Of a stretch of DNA of 64,000 nucleotides, positions 12,793-24,535 are shown one piece after another. Position 1 is the stretch's first letter, and the number at the start of each line of letters is the position of its first letter. The notes below the pieces were generated by a model. That model was not told the origin of the DNA, ran no database searches, and was given only the letters and a program-made list of their open reading frames with translations. The DNA comes from Nymphaea colorata (lineage: Eukaryota > Streptophyta > Magnoliopsida > Nymphaeales > Nymphaeaceae). The stretch covers positions 4,779,501 through 4,843,500 of the forward strand of contig NC_045142.1 of assembly GCF_008831285.2 (NCBI RefSeq), in the 5' to 3' direction. The position numbers and the translations under genes were made by a program.

Positions 12793-13350
12793 TAAATCCG
12801 GTAACAGGGGAATCAATAAGGCAACACCAGTCAGCCACGCTAATGAAGGAAAGGGAATCCACGCTAGTGAAGGAAATGCTAATAAAAACAGCAATGATGG
12901 GAAAGAAATACCAGTCCACCATGATATTGAAGGAAGTAACGATGGCAATATTAAGAAGGCAACACCAGCCAGCCATGATGATGGAGGAATTAACGACTGC
13001 AATCGTTACAATGATAACGATGCTGATAAGGAAACATCATCTAGCCCAACTAATGAAAGCAGTAATGCAAGGCAACGGCTGACTAAAGACGATAAGGCAG
13101 TTGTCAAACAAAGAGGCGCAGCAATTAAACAAGGAAATAGCTGCAAATTAGAACTTGTTTCCTCTTGTAATGATCGATACAAATCATGTAATTCAGGAAA
13201 CAATGGTGCTTGTAATTCTATTATAAATAGAAGAAAGACCCAAGCCTATCGTCACTAAGAACAATAGCTGCCTTTGCGGACGTAGGTGTGAGTTTACACC
13301 AAACCACGTTAAATCATGCATTAGTCTCTTGAATCTCCTTTTTTTCTTTA
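12793..13350 (+). repeat. Copia A 5' LTR (558 bp)
   Basis: It is homologous to 16016-16590. It differs by several substitutions, a 15-bp and a 3-bp length difference in the middle, and one T in the T run near its 3' end. The right edge abuts the primer-binding site. Confidence 0.85.
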
Positions 13351-13373
13351 TGGTATCAGAGTAGGACAACCAT

Positions 13374-16300
13374 ATGGCGCAGAGCAATTCTTCCTCAAGC
13401 ATGGTGTCAGCTCCAAGCAGATATCCTTACCCATACAATCTGAACGTTGCCAACTTTGTGTCGATCAAGTTCAATCAAAGTAATTTTCTGCTATGGCAAA
13501 CACAAATGATGGGGCTCATTGAGAGCCAAGATATGACTGGTTTTCTAGATGGACAATACCAACCACCCGCACAGTTCCTCATTGCCCCTGATGGAAGTAT
13601 AGTCATAGAATTGAATCCTGACTATCTTGCTTCGCGAAAGTCAGATCGTCTTCTTAGAGGATGGATCACTGGGACTCTTGCGGAAGAAATTTTGGGCATT
13701 ATCATCGGACAACAAACTGCCTTTGAGGTATGGACCACCCTAACTCAGCATTTCGCTAACAAATCTAAGGAGCGAGAAATGTTTCTTATGCAAAAACTTC
13801 AAATGCATAAGAAAGGGAACTCGTCCATTAATGAATATATTTGCAGCTTCAAGAAAATTTCCGATGAGCTCGCTGCCATTGGGAAGCCTATTGCAGACAA
13901 AACTAAAGTCTTTTGGCTTCTCACTTGCCTCGAAAAAGATTTTGAATCTTTCTGAACAACCCTATTGACAACCATGCTGAAACCACCAGCACCCTCATAT
14001 CTTGAGGTAGTTGCTCTTCTTCAAAATCACGAAACCATGAGGACTTTAGAAAAGATTCCCCTAGCACCCACGTTGCATTCATCAGCCACTGTCAACCAAA
14101 TCAAAGGAACAGGGGAGGCAAAAATCAAAACTTCAACTCTAAAGGACGTGGCTTTGTACAAACTAGTCAAGGTGGTTCCTAGAATTCAAACAACAAGAAC
14201 AAAGATGGCAATCAGGACCAATCGTCTCAGGAGGAAGGCGTAATATGCCAAATATGGAGTAAAGAAACCATACCGCTCTCAACTGCTAGCATAGGTTCAA
14301 TCAAGCGTTTCAGTCACAAAAGGTCCCACAAGCTTTAGCCATCATGAAAGCACCCGAAAGTCAAGATCAACAATGGTTTCCCGACACCGGTGCATCGGCT
14401 CATGTGACATCTAATGCAGGTATTCTCAGTTCTCTATCAAAATATTATGGGACAGATAAAATAATGGTTGGAAATGGAGAAAAATTAGATATTACTCACA
14501 CAGAGCAGGCTACTATAGCTAATGGGCGACAAAAATTTGTTCTTGATAATGTTTTAGTCGTTCCTAAGATCAAGAAAAACCTTATCTCTGTCAGTCAATT
14601 AACGTCCGACCTTCCTTATATTTTTGAATTTTCAACTAATGGATTTGCTGTGAAGGAAAAGACGACCAGCAAAGTGGTAATTACGGGGAAGAGGAATGAA
14701 GATCTCTATGCAATTGAAAATAAAGGAGAAGGCAGCGACCGAATCTGTGAAGTATTTTTCTCTACAAGATTTCAAGCAGCAAATAAAGAAGTATGGCACC
14801 AACGTCTGGGTCATGTTCATCGTGAGGTAGTAGATTTTCTTGTAAATAAAAAGGTTATTCGTGTGAGAGGCTCTAGCTCCTTAAACAACGTATGTTCTAG
14901 TTGTCAAATGACAAAAATGTGTCGTCCTCCTTTCTTACCAGTGGATGAACATTGTGACAATTTTCTTGACAAAGTTCATTGTGATTTATGGGGACTAGCG
15001 CCAGTTATTTCAGTTGCAAATTTCGATTCTATGCTGTTTTTATTGATGACTGGTTCACTTGGTTCTATCCTTTGCGTTATAAATCAGAGTTATACCAAGT
15101 GTTTATGATTTTTCATAAATATGTTGAAAATCAGTTTGATAAGAAAATTAAGAAGTTTCAAACAGTTGAAGGAGGAAATTCAATAGTCTCAAACTTGCAG
15201 CATATTTGCAAGAAAATGGTATACATCATTACAAAGCCTGTTGGAAAGAGCGAAAATGATATTGTGCAAACCAGCCGTCACTCCCTTGGTTCAAAATTAT
15301 AAAATTCCGGTTGATGACACACCTTTTTTAGATCCGACACTTTTTCGGAGTTTGGTGGGAGGTCTCCAGTACTCACTTTCACACAACCCGACATCTCCTT
15401 CGCTGTCAACTTCATTAGTCAATACATGCAAATGCCCATGGTCAGTCACTTCCAACTAGTTGAAGGACTCATTCGATATGTTAGTGGCTCCATTAATATC
15501 GGATGCCATTTATATCCTCAAGAGCAACTTCAGCTTTATGCCTTCTCTGACTCGACTGGGCTGGTTGTCAAGCCACGCGTTGCTCAACTATCGGTTTTGT
15601 TACATTTCTTGGCACTAATCGTATCTCCTGAACAACAATGAAGCAACCCACAGTGGCCAGATCTACCACCAAGGCTGAGTACCGATCCATGGCATCTGGT
15701 GCTGCTGAATTAACTTGGATAACATATATCCTTAAAGACATCAGACTTTATCTTTCAGAACCACCGATACTCAATTGTGAAAACATGTCAACACTTCAAG
15801 TGTCTATCAAACTGGTTTTTCACTTGCATGAAGCATGTCGAATTAGACTATCATTTTCTAAGGGAAAAGGTTGCACTCGGCCTTCTTACAACACAGTTTG
15901 TTCCATCGACCCAACAGGTGGCCGACATCTTCACCAAAGCTCTCTATCGGACCACCTTCAAATTCTTAAGAGGCAAACTAGCGCTTTCCATACTGCCACC
16001 TAGTTTGAGGGAGGCTCAAGACGGTAACAGGGGAATCAACAAGGCAACACCAGTCAGCCACACTAATGAAGGAAAGGGAATCCACGCTAGTGAAAGAAAT
16101 GCTAATAAAGGCAGCAATGATGGGAAAGAAATACCAGTCCACCATGATATTGAAGGAAGTAATGATGACAATCGTTACAATGGCAATATTAAGATGGCAA
16201 CACCAGCCAGCCATGATGATGGAGAAAGTAATGACTGCAATCGTTACAATGATTACGATACTGATAACCAAACATCATCTAGCCCAACTAATGAAAGTAG

Positions 16301-16499
16301 TAATGCAAGGCAACCGCTGGCTAAAGACGATAAGACAGTTGTCAAACAAAGAAGCGCAGTAATTAAACAAGGAAATAACAACTGCAAATTAGATCTTGTT
16401 TCCTCTTGTAATGATCGATACAAATCATGTAATTCAAGGAACAATGGTGCTTATAATTCTATTATAAATAAAAGAAAGACTCAGGCCTATCGTCACTAA
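13374..16499 (+). pseudogene. Copia A gag-pol remnant
   Basis: Gag begins at the ATG at 13374, with the copia N-terminal gag pattern (NFLLWQTQM, LTQHFANKSKE). A TGA at 13953 interrupts it, and the same frame resumes (LKPPAPSYLEVVALLQNHE). From 14344 come the protease motif WFPDTGASAHVT and the gag-pre-integrase HQRLGH with a CxxC pair. Integrase begins (VFIDDWFTWFYPLRY, near 15025) after a frameshift and stops around 15180. Most of integrase and all of the reverse-transcriptase core including YVDD are missing. RNase H pieces follow (LVGGLQYSL; STTKAEYRSMASGAAELTW near 15660), again frameshifted. The last frame (from 15777) runs through the polypurine tract into the 3' LTR and stops at 16499. 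The protein cannot function as encoded. Confidence 0.85.
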
Positions 16500-16590
16500 G
16501 AACGATAGCTGTCTTTGTGGACGTAGGTGCGAGTTTACACCGAACCACTTTAAATCAGGCATTAGTCTCTTGAATCTCCTTTTTTCTTTA
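16016..16590 (+). repeat. Copia A 3' LTR (575 bp)
   Basis: It follows the purine-rich tract TTTGAGGGAGG and ends directly before the CCAGG target copy. The reading frame of the pol tail stays open from its first bases to 16499. Confidence 0.85.
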
Positions 16591-16595
16591 CCAGG

Positions 16596-18792
16596 ACCAA
16601 AGTAGATCCGAAATTTGGAATTGGATACCGACCATCTACCACGCCCAATCAATGGATAGGCTTGAAATCAAAAGCTTCATTCAACAACATGAAATGCTCT
16701 AAGGCCAGTATTCAGAACATATATTCCCTTTGGTTGCATTTGGGTAGCACATTGATGAAAAATGATTTGTCAGACAACTTGGTTATGTAGAAACAATTTT
16801 TTAAAGAGATTTGAAAAATACATTTTAAATATGTTTTTCACTTCTTCATAAAACAACGCCTTCACAAAACTATTTGAAAAACTATTTTAAATATATGTGT
16901 AAGCTATATTTTTCTATAATTTTACTGGGCCCAAATTAAAAGTTTTAAAAAATTATAATTACTCAATTTTGTTTTCCCAAGATATCACAGAAGAGCCCTT
17001 CTAGTTCCTTTTTTGTTTTTACTTCCATGAACTTAATTTCATGATTAATTTCAAGACTCATAGTTTCAAACTGCACACTGCCTAGGTGCTGCATGGAGAC
17101 AAAACTTTTTCCTTGGAGGGGCCAAACAGTATTTTTAAAATTTTTACATGGACTAAACTATATTTTTCTATATTTTTACTGGGCCCAAATTAAAAGTTTC
17201 AAAAAATTATAATTACTCAATTTTGTTTTTCCAAGATATCAAGAGGCTGAAGATTAGGATCGAGGTTCTTTTCTTGCTCAACAATTTCAAGCAGATGGGG
17301 AAGTTCAGCTTGTGTAGATGTAGAAGACGATCGACCACCAAACCCTTTATGGAAGGTGCTGTCTATTTGAGAACTAGTCTTCTCTTTGTGCGTGTGGACA
17401 TTTTGTAGTTTTCTTCACAGCTGTCAATCAGACCGATGCCATTGTTTTGTCCTTTTTTTTAAATGACAATGAATGTTCTAAGGAACAGATTAATGAATGT
17501 CAGTCAAATACAAAATTTTATAACAAATTATTGATAACCCAGTTTATGCAAATGAGAAGTCATCGTCTGTATGGGTGCATGATAATTTCTAATCTAGCAA
17601 AACAGAGCACAAAAGTTCGAGCTTTACATTGAGGCTTCGATTTAGATAAACCGATTGCATATTTCAGTCGAGAGCCAAGAAATGAGAAACCTTTCAAGGC
17701 CGTGCCCAGCAAAATGCCCAACTTCTTAATAAGTTGTTTTTGTTATGAGCATCAACAATTCAGATCAGAATCCCATGTAACAGAATAACATGGAACGCAT
17801 GCAAAGAAGTTGCAGGCAGATTGTGTCACGAACTTAAAAATTGGTAGCAAAGGGGTTAATGCTGCTTTAGGTTTCACTGTGTACTTGACATTGCTGCACA
17901 TTATTAATCGCTTAAAGAAGGCTGGGAAGGGACCTTAACTTGGTTGTGCCCCGTCCTCCGATGAAGGACTACTACATTAGCATATGATCACGCTGATGTG
18001 ACAGAGAGACGTGACATTGGCATGGCGGTGCCCCGTCGGCGAAGGTGATGGACAGAAAACTCTCTTTTAGGTGGGAAAGGAGATACGGGAATCACTGATG
18101 AAAGCATAAAGCGGTACTGTGGCCGAGCTGGTTGTCCACAGCCGTGTACGTTCGGTGGTAGACGAATTCAAGTGCGCCTTGGGAGGCTCCGTATTCTCCT
18201 CCTTAAATTCCAAGTGTCATGACATAAAATTTGAGGCATTTTGGACATGATTTTGCCGATCTTGTACACAAGAAAATGTGCTTTTTTTTAAAAAAAAAGA
18301 AAAACACAAACACCCAACACACACACGCAGGCCCCAATGATAATGCGCTAATACCCATGGCCATGCGCGCTTGCGCCTAACATTCCTATGCTTTCCCCTT
18401 GGTGACTCATTTCTTTATAAAGGGACCCTCTTGAGGTTTTTCCACGACGTTGAACCATTTGTATTGTAGCTTAATTGTTGCAGCTTTGTGAATGTTGATT
18501 GAACATTTCTCTCTCCAAAAAAAAAAAAAGAAAAGAAAAAAAAACACACGGCCGGTGGCTAGTGTCCTTCCAGTCTACCAACCAGTCCATCAAATTCGTA
18601 AGCTTAGAATTAACAATAGGCTGAATCCAATGGAAATCGGGATCATTTGCACAAGAAATTGTTTAGAATACAGGTCTTCGATCTATTAAAAATAAATTAC
18701 GAAAAAAAACATGACCTAAAAACACGAAATTTATATATTTTTACGTGCAAGTTGATTGTCCAAAGTTCAAACAAAGGGTAGAGTTCCACTCC

Positions 18793-18826
<34 letters not shown>

Positions 18827-20377
18827 CAATAATAAAGAAATATCTGTACCAACTTTCAAAGTGGACATGATTCATTTCGCAGCAAGTGGATTTCGAGCAT
18901 TTGAATCCACCAGCAACACCACTCCCGTTGATTGCCTCTCTCTCTCTCTCCCTCACTCAATCTCTATAACACCAAACCTTCTCTTGGATAATTGGCCACA
19001 CATTAAAAAGAAAAAGTCTGTTTAATCAATTTCATCCTAAAATTTCTTTCGAAAGATTTAGAGTAGCAATGAAGCTAAATGGCCAAGGCCCAAGGGTCAA
19101 TAATGTTCACAAGATTTTGGGATCATGATCGCCTTCCCCTTGCATTTCTCCATTGACTTCTGACTTTCGCCTATAACGTTGATCTTTATAATCGTATCTC
19201 CCACCATATTCTTGGCTGCTAACGAATAACAAGCAGTCACCTCTTCAATTGCTTTCTTGCTTTCCCACTTTAATCCTTAATGCTCTCCGATTAATGAAAT
19301 GAGGGAGCAGTTGATATATAAATTATCGTGTACTTTAAAAATATATTACTTGCATAGATATATTACTTGTCATGCATAAGACTCAATACAGTACAATTAT
19401 TTTGTTTTGAATGACATTTTTCTGATATTTTTTTAGTCCTTATCCAAATCACCATTTGGACTAAAAAAAAATTTTAAAGAAGCGTGGATTTCGTAATCAT
19501 GTAAAAGAACGGACAAATTGATTGATAAAATAGCTCACAAGGCAAAAACTCTTTTCTCATTGCAAAGGACCGGCCTAAGGTGTGTACCTCGATCGATAGA
19601 ACCAAAAAAAAAAAAATGGAAAATATTTTGGAAGAATATGTGAATAAAGATTTAGACATAATAATAATGTCTATGATATATTTAGTGGTAGCCTGGTAAG
19701 TGGAAGGATGGGCGGAGTAGGAAGAGTGTGTTCTGTTTGTTAAGATGTCACACATCAAGGGTAGGTGGAAACAAGAGATGCTCGAATAGTAGCACACCCG
19801 TTTACTCTATCCATTATTTTGATTGGATCCTCCATCACTTGCCACTACACGTTGTCGTAGAGTTTCTTTTTCTTTTTCCTATACTTCAATCGGGAGACCA
19901 GTGGATAATTGCTGACCACCAAAAATGCTTGCTTTGCAATAATTAAACTCAACTGTGCAGCTGGTGTAATATATAGGGTTCATGGTATACTTGGCAAACT
20001 CGTTATGAAAAATTGCCTGAATAATATATTGACCAAATAGATCAAAGGAACATAAACATTTGAATTCTTCTGCAAACTATGATTGATTAATTGGTTTAGG
20101 GTCTCTGCAGGAGCGAACTTAGAAATTTTTCATGAGGAAGGACGAATTAAATTTTTTAAATTTCGACTGAGTCGAAATATAATTTTTTCAAAAGAAATTT
20201 ATATAACACAAGTGATTTTTTTTAGAATTTTACATGTATCTTTTTTAGTTTTTTTTTTAGTTTTTTTTGGCGGTGGGTTTGTGGCCCTTGCGAGCTGTAC
20301 CCTCTGACCTTGTGTGTGTATAAAACTAATAGGTGTTAGATAGTTAAATACTAGATCTCAACTCTTAATTTTTTCTC
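16596..20377. other. Gene-free region; duplicated flank and unassigned DNA
   Basis: The part 16900-17950 matches the flanks at 10350-11450 and 42840-43378 and supplies the empty sites for the MITE at 10672 and for copia D. A block of about 75 bp is repeated inside it (16905-16985 and 17158-17240). The part 17950-18690 continues as homology to 46370-46730. From about 18700 to 20377 I see a GA microsatellite (18796-18823), T/A-rich DNA, and a stretch near 20110-20310 resembling a dispersed plant repeat. No credible gene was seen. Confidence 0.55.
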
Positions 20378-20395
20378 ATATATATATATATATAT
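20378..20395. repeat. AT microsatellite at left side of TIR element
   Basis: A short (AT)n run directly abuts the first terminal inverted repeat at 20396. A similar run (20882-20900) abuts the other terminus, so the element appears to sit inside an AT microsatellite. Confidence 0.85.
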
Positions 20396-20877
20396 CAGTT
20401 TGATCGATTTCATAATTGGCAGCACTGGCAAGTGAACAGCCCAAGAATCTCTGAGTGAAGAGTATGTCCAAAGTTAATTTTATAAGTTTTCCACTCAGCA
20501 ATTGCTTTTTGAAAATCACCCAAAAGTTGATTGCCTATTTTGTGACCGTGGAAAGTTGATTGCCTACAAGACTATTGTTCTTAATGCGAAACAACCTAAT
20601 AGGGAACACCACTAATACCAGTTGCATGAAGTGGAATTCTCTACCAAACAAACACAATCAAATAACTATAGTATACCCAGAACTACAAAATATTAGCAAT
20701 TAATAACTGACATGCATTCGGTTAATTTATTTGTAATAAACACTCACAATTCATTTCTCAATAATGCTGGGTAATAGTTAGAACTGGTGCTAAGTCGGAT
20801 TTGGGACATACTCTTCACTCAGAGATTCTTGGGCTGTTCACTTGCCAGTGCTGCCAATTATGAAATCGATCAAACTG
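20396..20877. mobile_element. 482-bp TIR element with 74-bp terminal inverted repeats
   Basis: The 74 bp at 20396-20469 (starting CAGTTTGATCGATTTC) recur as an exact inverse at 20804-20877. The interior has no coding sequence. Both sides are AT microsatellites, which resembles Micron-type MITEs of rice that reside in (TA)n tracts; that link is by analogy only. A second, inverted, partly deleted copy lies at 21410-21846. Confidence 0.75.
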
Positions 20878-20907
20878 AAAGATATATATATATATATATA
20901 GGGTTAC

Positions 20908-21353
20908 ATTGAGACAGTTATGAATTCTATGGAGTTTCTGCTCCTTGACCGAACAACCCCCAATTCAGTTATTTCAACTACATTGAATGATCTTTCGAAT
21001 TGGTCAAGACTTTCCGGTTTATGACCGCTTCTCTACGGTACCAGTTGTTGCTTCATTGAATTTGCCTTATTAATAGGCTCCTGATTCGATTTTGATAGTT
21101 ATGGACTGGTGCCAAGATCAAGTCCTAGGCAAACCGACCTTATTTTAATAGCCGGTACAGCAACAATGAAAATGGCTCCTTCTTTAGTAAGACTATATAA
21201 ACAAATGCCTGAACCAAAATATGTAATTGCTATGGGAGCCTGTACTATTACAGGAGGAATGTTCAATACCGATTCTTATAGTACCATTCGGGGAGTCGAT
21301 AAGTTAATTCCCGTCGGTGTTTATTTGCCAGGCTGCCCACCTAAACCAGAGGC

Positions 21354-21357
<4 letters not shown>
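20908..21357 (+). pseudogene. ndhK: Nuclear insertion of chloroplast ndhK (NUPT)
   Basis: The translation matches the NDH-complex subunit NdhK from the N-terminal region ([10 protein letters not shown]) through [41 protein letters not shown] and the C-terminal side [12 protein letters not shown]. In the chloroplast this protein is an iron-sulphur subunit of the NDH complex; the Cys-Cys and PGCPP segments are still visible. Two codons have become stops (about 21020, after RLSGL, and about 21090, after LIGS), and other changes are present (for example SYG where RYG is expected). Both ends stop abruptly at AT microsatellites, without the ndhJ and ndhC neighbours. It is a decayed nuclear fragment, not a working gene. 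Confidence 0.93.
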
Positions 21358-21407
<50 letters not shown>

Positions 21408-21409
21408 TT
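21358..21409. repeat. (AT)n microsatellite
   Basis: About 50 bp of alternating A and T between the end of the ndhK fragment and the next TIR copy. Confidence 0.95.
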
Positions 21410-21846
21410 CAGTTTGATCGATTTCATAATTGGTAGCACTGGCAAGTGAACAGCCCAAGAATCTCTGAGTGAACAGTATGTCCCAAATCTGACTTAGCAC
21501 CAGTTCTAACTATTACCCAGCATTATTGAGAAATGAATTGTGAGTGTTTATTACAAATAAATTAACCGAATGCATGTCACTTATTATTGATTGCTACTAT
21601 TTTGTAGTTCTGGGTATAAACTATAGTTATTTGATTGTGTTTGTTTGGTAGAGAACTCCACTTCATTTAACTGGTATTAGTGATGTTCCCTATTAGGTTG
21701 TTTCGCATTAAGAACAATACGGGAGTCTTGTAGGCAATCAACTTTCCACGGTCACAAAATAGGCAATCAACTTTTGGGTGATTTTCAAAAAGCAACTGCT
21801 GAGTGGAAAACATTAAAAGGGATGAGTAATTTATAAAATTAACTTT
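21410..21846. mobile_element. Second, inverted and partial copy of the TIR element
   Basis: From 21410 the sequence is the inverse of 20470-20877. Its first 74 bp match the terminal repeat with two mismatches. It ends at about 21846, where the other terminal repeat should begin, so one end is missing. It forms a large inverted repeat with the first copy, with the ndhK fragment in the loop. Confidence 0.75.
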
Positions 21847-21971
21847 CTTAATCTAATTTTCTCCCGTTCTTTCTACCTTTCTCTTATTCACACAAGCAAT
21901 TTTGAATAGGCTGAGCACTTAATTTACTATTATGCCTTAATAAAGTTGGAACACCCATCCTATGTTATCCT

Positions 21972-22234
21972 AGGGGTAGGCCTCGGCCCAGCCCGATGTC
22001 TGAAACTCGGGCCCGGACTAGATGCCCAAAATTGGAGTTTGGGCTCAGCCTGGCCTGACCCGATTATAATAATAAAATATTTTTTTTAATACAAAATAAT
22101 TTTTTGAATATAAAATAATAATGAAAAAATTTAAATGTTATGGATCTAGGCCAAGTTTTTCAGGCCTGGACTTCATACCATACAGGACCGAATACTGAGT
22201 ATCCACCAGCAGCTGGGCCCGACGCCCACCCTCA
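21972..22234. mobile_element. hAT-like MITE, second copy
   Basis: It starts AGGGGTAGGCCTCGG and ends GACGCCCACCCTCA, with GGCCC-rich shoulders and a run of A and T inside, like the element at 10672. The flanks GTTATCCT (21964-21971) and ATTATCCC (22235-22242) agree at 6 of 8 positions, consistent with an old 8-bp duplication. Confidence 0.6.
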
Positions 22235-22242
22235 ATTATCCC

Positions 22243-22823
22243 AAAAACATGGAAAGGCGTCTTTGTGCCTTTTATTAATGAGGCGTTTTGTAAATTTTAC
22301 CTTTTGGCACGTGGCCATGTATCAGGGGCCATATCATATAGCTTTGTAAATTTGAACAGTGATTTGTAGTCATTTTCTTAAAAGTTAATTGGCTTTTATA
22401 TTTTTTTTCAAAATTTATTTATTTTTTTTCATTCCTATGCAAAGAAATATATTTTATAGGAAGAAAGGCCCCACCAAGGCAGGCCATGACTTCTTTCTTT
22501 GCCCAAATTTTTGACCTTTATAGATATTTCAGCTATATTGTTAAAATAGGTTGATTCTTAAATTGAATCCATCAGGAAAATAGTTCAAAGAATTGGCTGA
22601 ATAGGACAATTAATAACTTAATTTTTAAACAAAAACAATTATAGAGAGAGAGAGAGAGAGCGAATAGGACGGCGTATATCAAATCAAAATTAGGGTACGG
22701 TTTGATCTGAATCTGGCCCATTTTGATCGCCTGTGGCCATTCTTTTGTTCACTTAATTGGGTTATTGTTTGTTTCATTAATGCTTCTGCCCACTCTCGTT
22801 CGTTGTGGGTTCTCTTTATTCAG
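22243..22823. other. Gene-free spacer
   Basis: A/T-rich DNA with a GA microsatellite at 22642-22660. The end has an intron-like pyrimidine tract running to an AG directly before the malectin-like fragment at 22824. Nothing else is recognised. Confidence 0.5.
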
Positions 22824-23172
22824 GGGCTCAGGTACTCAACATAGCATGTGGGGCAGTTGCTTCCTTCACTGATCCTTATGGGAATCAACGGGTGGGGGAT
22901 TACCAGCTCATTGGATCTGGATCCACTGCAATGGTCCAGTTTACGAGCCCAAATGATCCGTTCCTGTCCACCGTCCGTTAGTTCTCTGTTGGAAGCATGA
23001 ATTGCTACGGAATCGGTGGTGTGACTCTGGGTGGCTACAATCAAAGTCGCTGCCATCTTCCAGTATGGTAATTACGATAGCTTGGCACTGCCACCTTCCT
23101 TTCTGCTCCAAATCGATGGCAGTGAATGGGCAATTGTTCAGACTTCAGTGGGTCCGGTGGTTGGTGTGGGCA
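22824..23172 (+). pseudogene. Divergent malectin-like domain fragment, plus strand
   Basis: After an AG acceptor the frame reads AQVLNIACGAVASFTDPYGN, the start of a malectin-like domain (compare FLSIDCGDPW in copies A and B). A TAG follows STVR, where YF or QF is normal, and a frameshift lies before AIFQYGNYDSLALPPSFLLQIDGSEW, shown here in two overlapping parts: QYGNYDSLALPPSF and LLQIDGSEWAIVQT. The frame then closes. The fragment is opposite in strand to the other copies and differs enough (NIACGA) to come from another family member. No signal peptide, LRR or kinase exon was found near it. Confidence 0.75.
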
Positions 23173-24535
23173 ACTTTTAAATTTTTTTATTTTTAAATAA
23201 AAATTTTAAATATTTATTCTTATATATATATATATATATATATATTAGTACTCCACCAAATTTGATTTTGTTTAAATAAGTGTCCTCCAGCAAATATTTC
23301 TGGCTCCAACATGATGTATCTATATATATAAAACTGGGAATGTGAACAGATATTTAAAATTTATTTGTGGATGAAGACTCTTCAAATATTTCACTACTAA
23401 AAAAAAGGTAAGAAACCTTCGCCCTTGTCCTCGTTTTTTTAAAACTTAATTCTAAGTATTAGGTTGTTTGTTGTTTCTGTCATGCACTATAATTTATAGA
23501 CGTTGAAAAGCCGCAGGATTCTTTTCGTGCAGAGGACACAGTTTCAGGTGAGAATCTCGAAGTGTGAAAGATTGAAGTTTCCGTGATTTGACAATTGAAG
23601 GCGGTGGCCGTGATTTATACAAGAAAATGCAACTTGATATACGTGGACATTTAAGTGTTGCTTTTTGAGTGGAGTGCAGCTTTAGGGCATGTTTATTTGC
23701 TTCTGATCATGGAATTTGTAGCAATAAGGCGAAAGAGTGCTAAGCTCAATATTTTCTACCATGTAATGGAGTCCTTTAATTGTGAGTGTGGTTTGACATT
23801 TAATTGTGCCAATAATTCGAAAACAATGCTTACAAGATGCATGATTGATTAATAAGAAGCAAAGTTTAGCATGTTGTTCTTAATTTATCTAACTTGAAGG
23901 CAACCAAAGTTTATGATCCCCTTATTAGTTAAAAACGAATGATGGGCAACACATATTTTGACGAAACTGAGCAACTGACTCATAATTAGTGAATGGCGAG
24001 ATTTTGAAGTGAAAGCAGTTGAGAATCTGCTCCTGTGATAATACGCATCATCGCTGAGCGACCACTTTGATTTGGAAAAGCAGCAAGCCTTACTGCATTT
24101 CAAGTGAGAAGAGTGTCTCAGGCAGAACTTAATACGTCCTTCAATCTCACCTCTGCTACATGTGCACACCTCCATTCTCCGTTTCAATCTCAATCAAACA
24201 CAGCTATCATATGGAATCTTGAACCACAACCTGACACGTATATGTCTATTCATATCATGGGCCGACCTAGCTTGGTGTTCTTTTTAAGACTGCCAAATAT
24301 GTTGAACAGTTCATTAGTGGTAATGAATTATAATTTCTTTCAGAGGTTTTCCCAATAATTTTATTAATTTTAGTACGTATATTCAAAACGGTCTCTATCT
24401 TTCTCAAAATTTCAAATTTATCCTGTTGTTTTGTAGATGGAGGCATTCTTCCTTCAGTCTATCGTTAATGGAAACGGATTAATTTACCCTTAAGTATTCT
24501 ATAATACATAAAAAGAGAAAGTAGTTTTACCCTTA
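23173..24535. other. Gene-free spacer to the left break of copy B
   Basis: It contains an AT microsatellite at 23221-23244 and otherwise unrecognised A/T-rich DNA. Homology to the intron between exons 7 and 8 of copy A starts abruptly near 24535, marking the breakpoint where copy B lost its transmembrane and kinase exons. Confidence 0.5.

Larger units (their letters stand above)
12793..16590 (+). mobile_element. Copia A: Ty1/copia LTR retrotransposon with internal deletions
   Basis: A 3.8-kb element with LTRs at 12793-13350 and 16016-16590, a primer-binding site TGGTATCAGAG directly after the left LTR (13351-13361), a polypurine tract (about 16003-16014) before the right LTR, and a 5-bp duplication CCAGG at 12788-12792 and 16591-16595. 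The LTR ends are TA or TC at the start and TA at the end rather than TG/CA. Gag has an internal stop and most of integrase and reverse transcriptase is deleted, so it is non-autonomous. Confidence 0.88.

Noticed and set aside
20908-21357. Functional ndhK gene
   Set aside because: It has in-frame stops, is cut at both ends, and has no plastid neighbours, so it is a nuclear plastid-DNA fragment.
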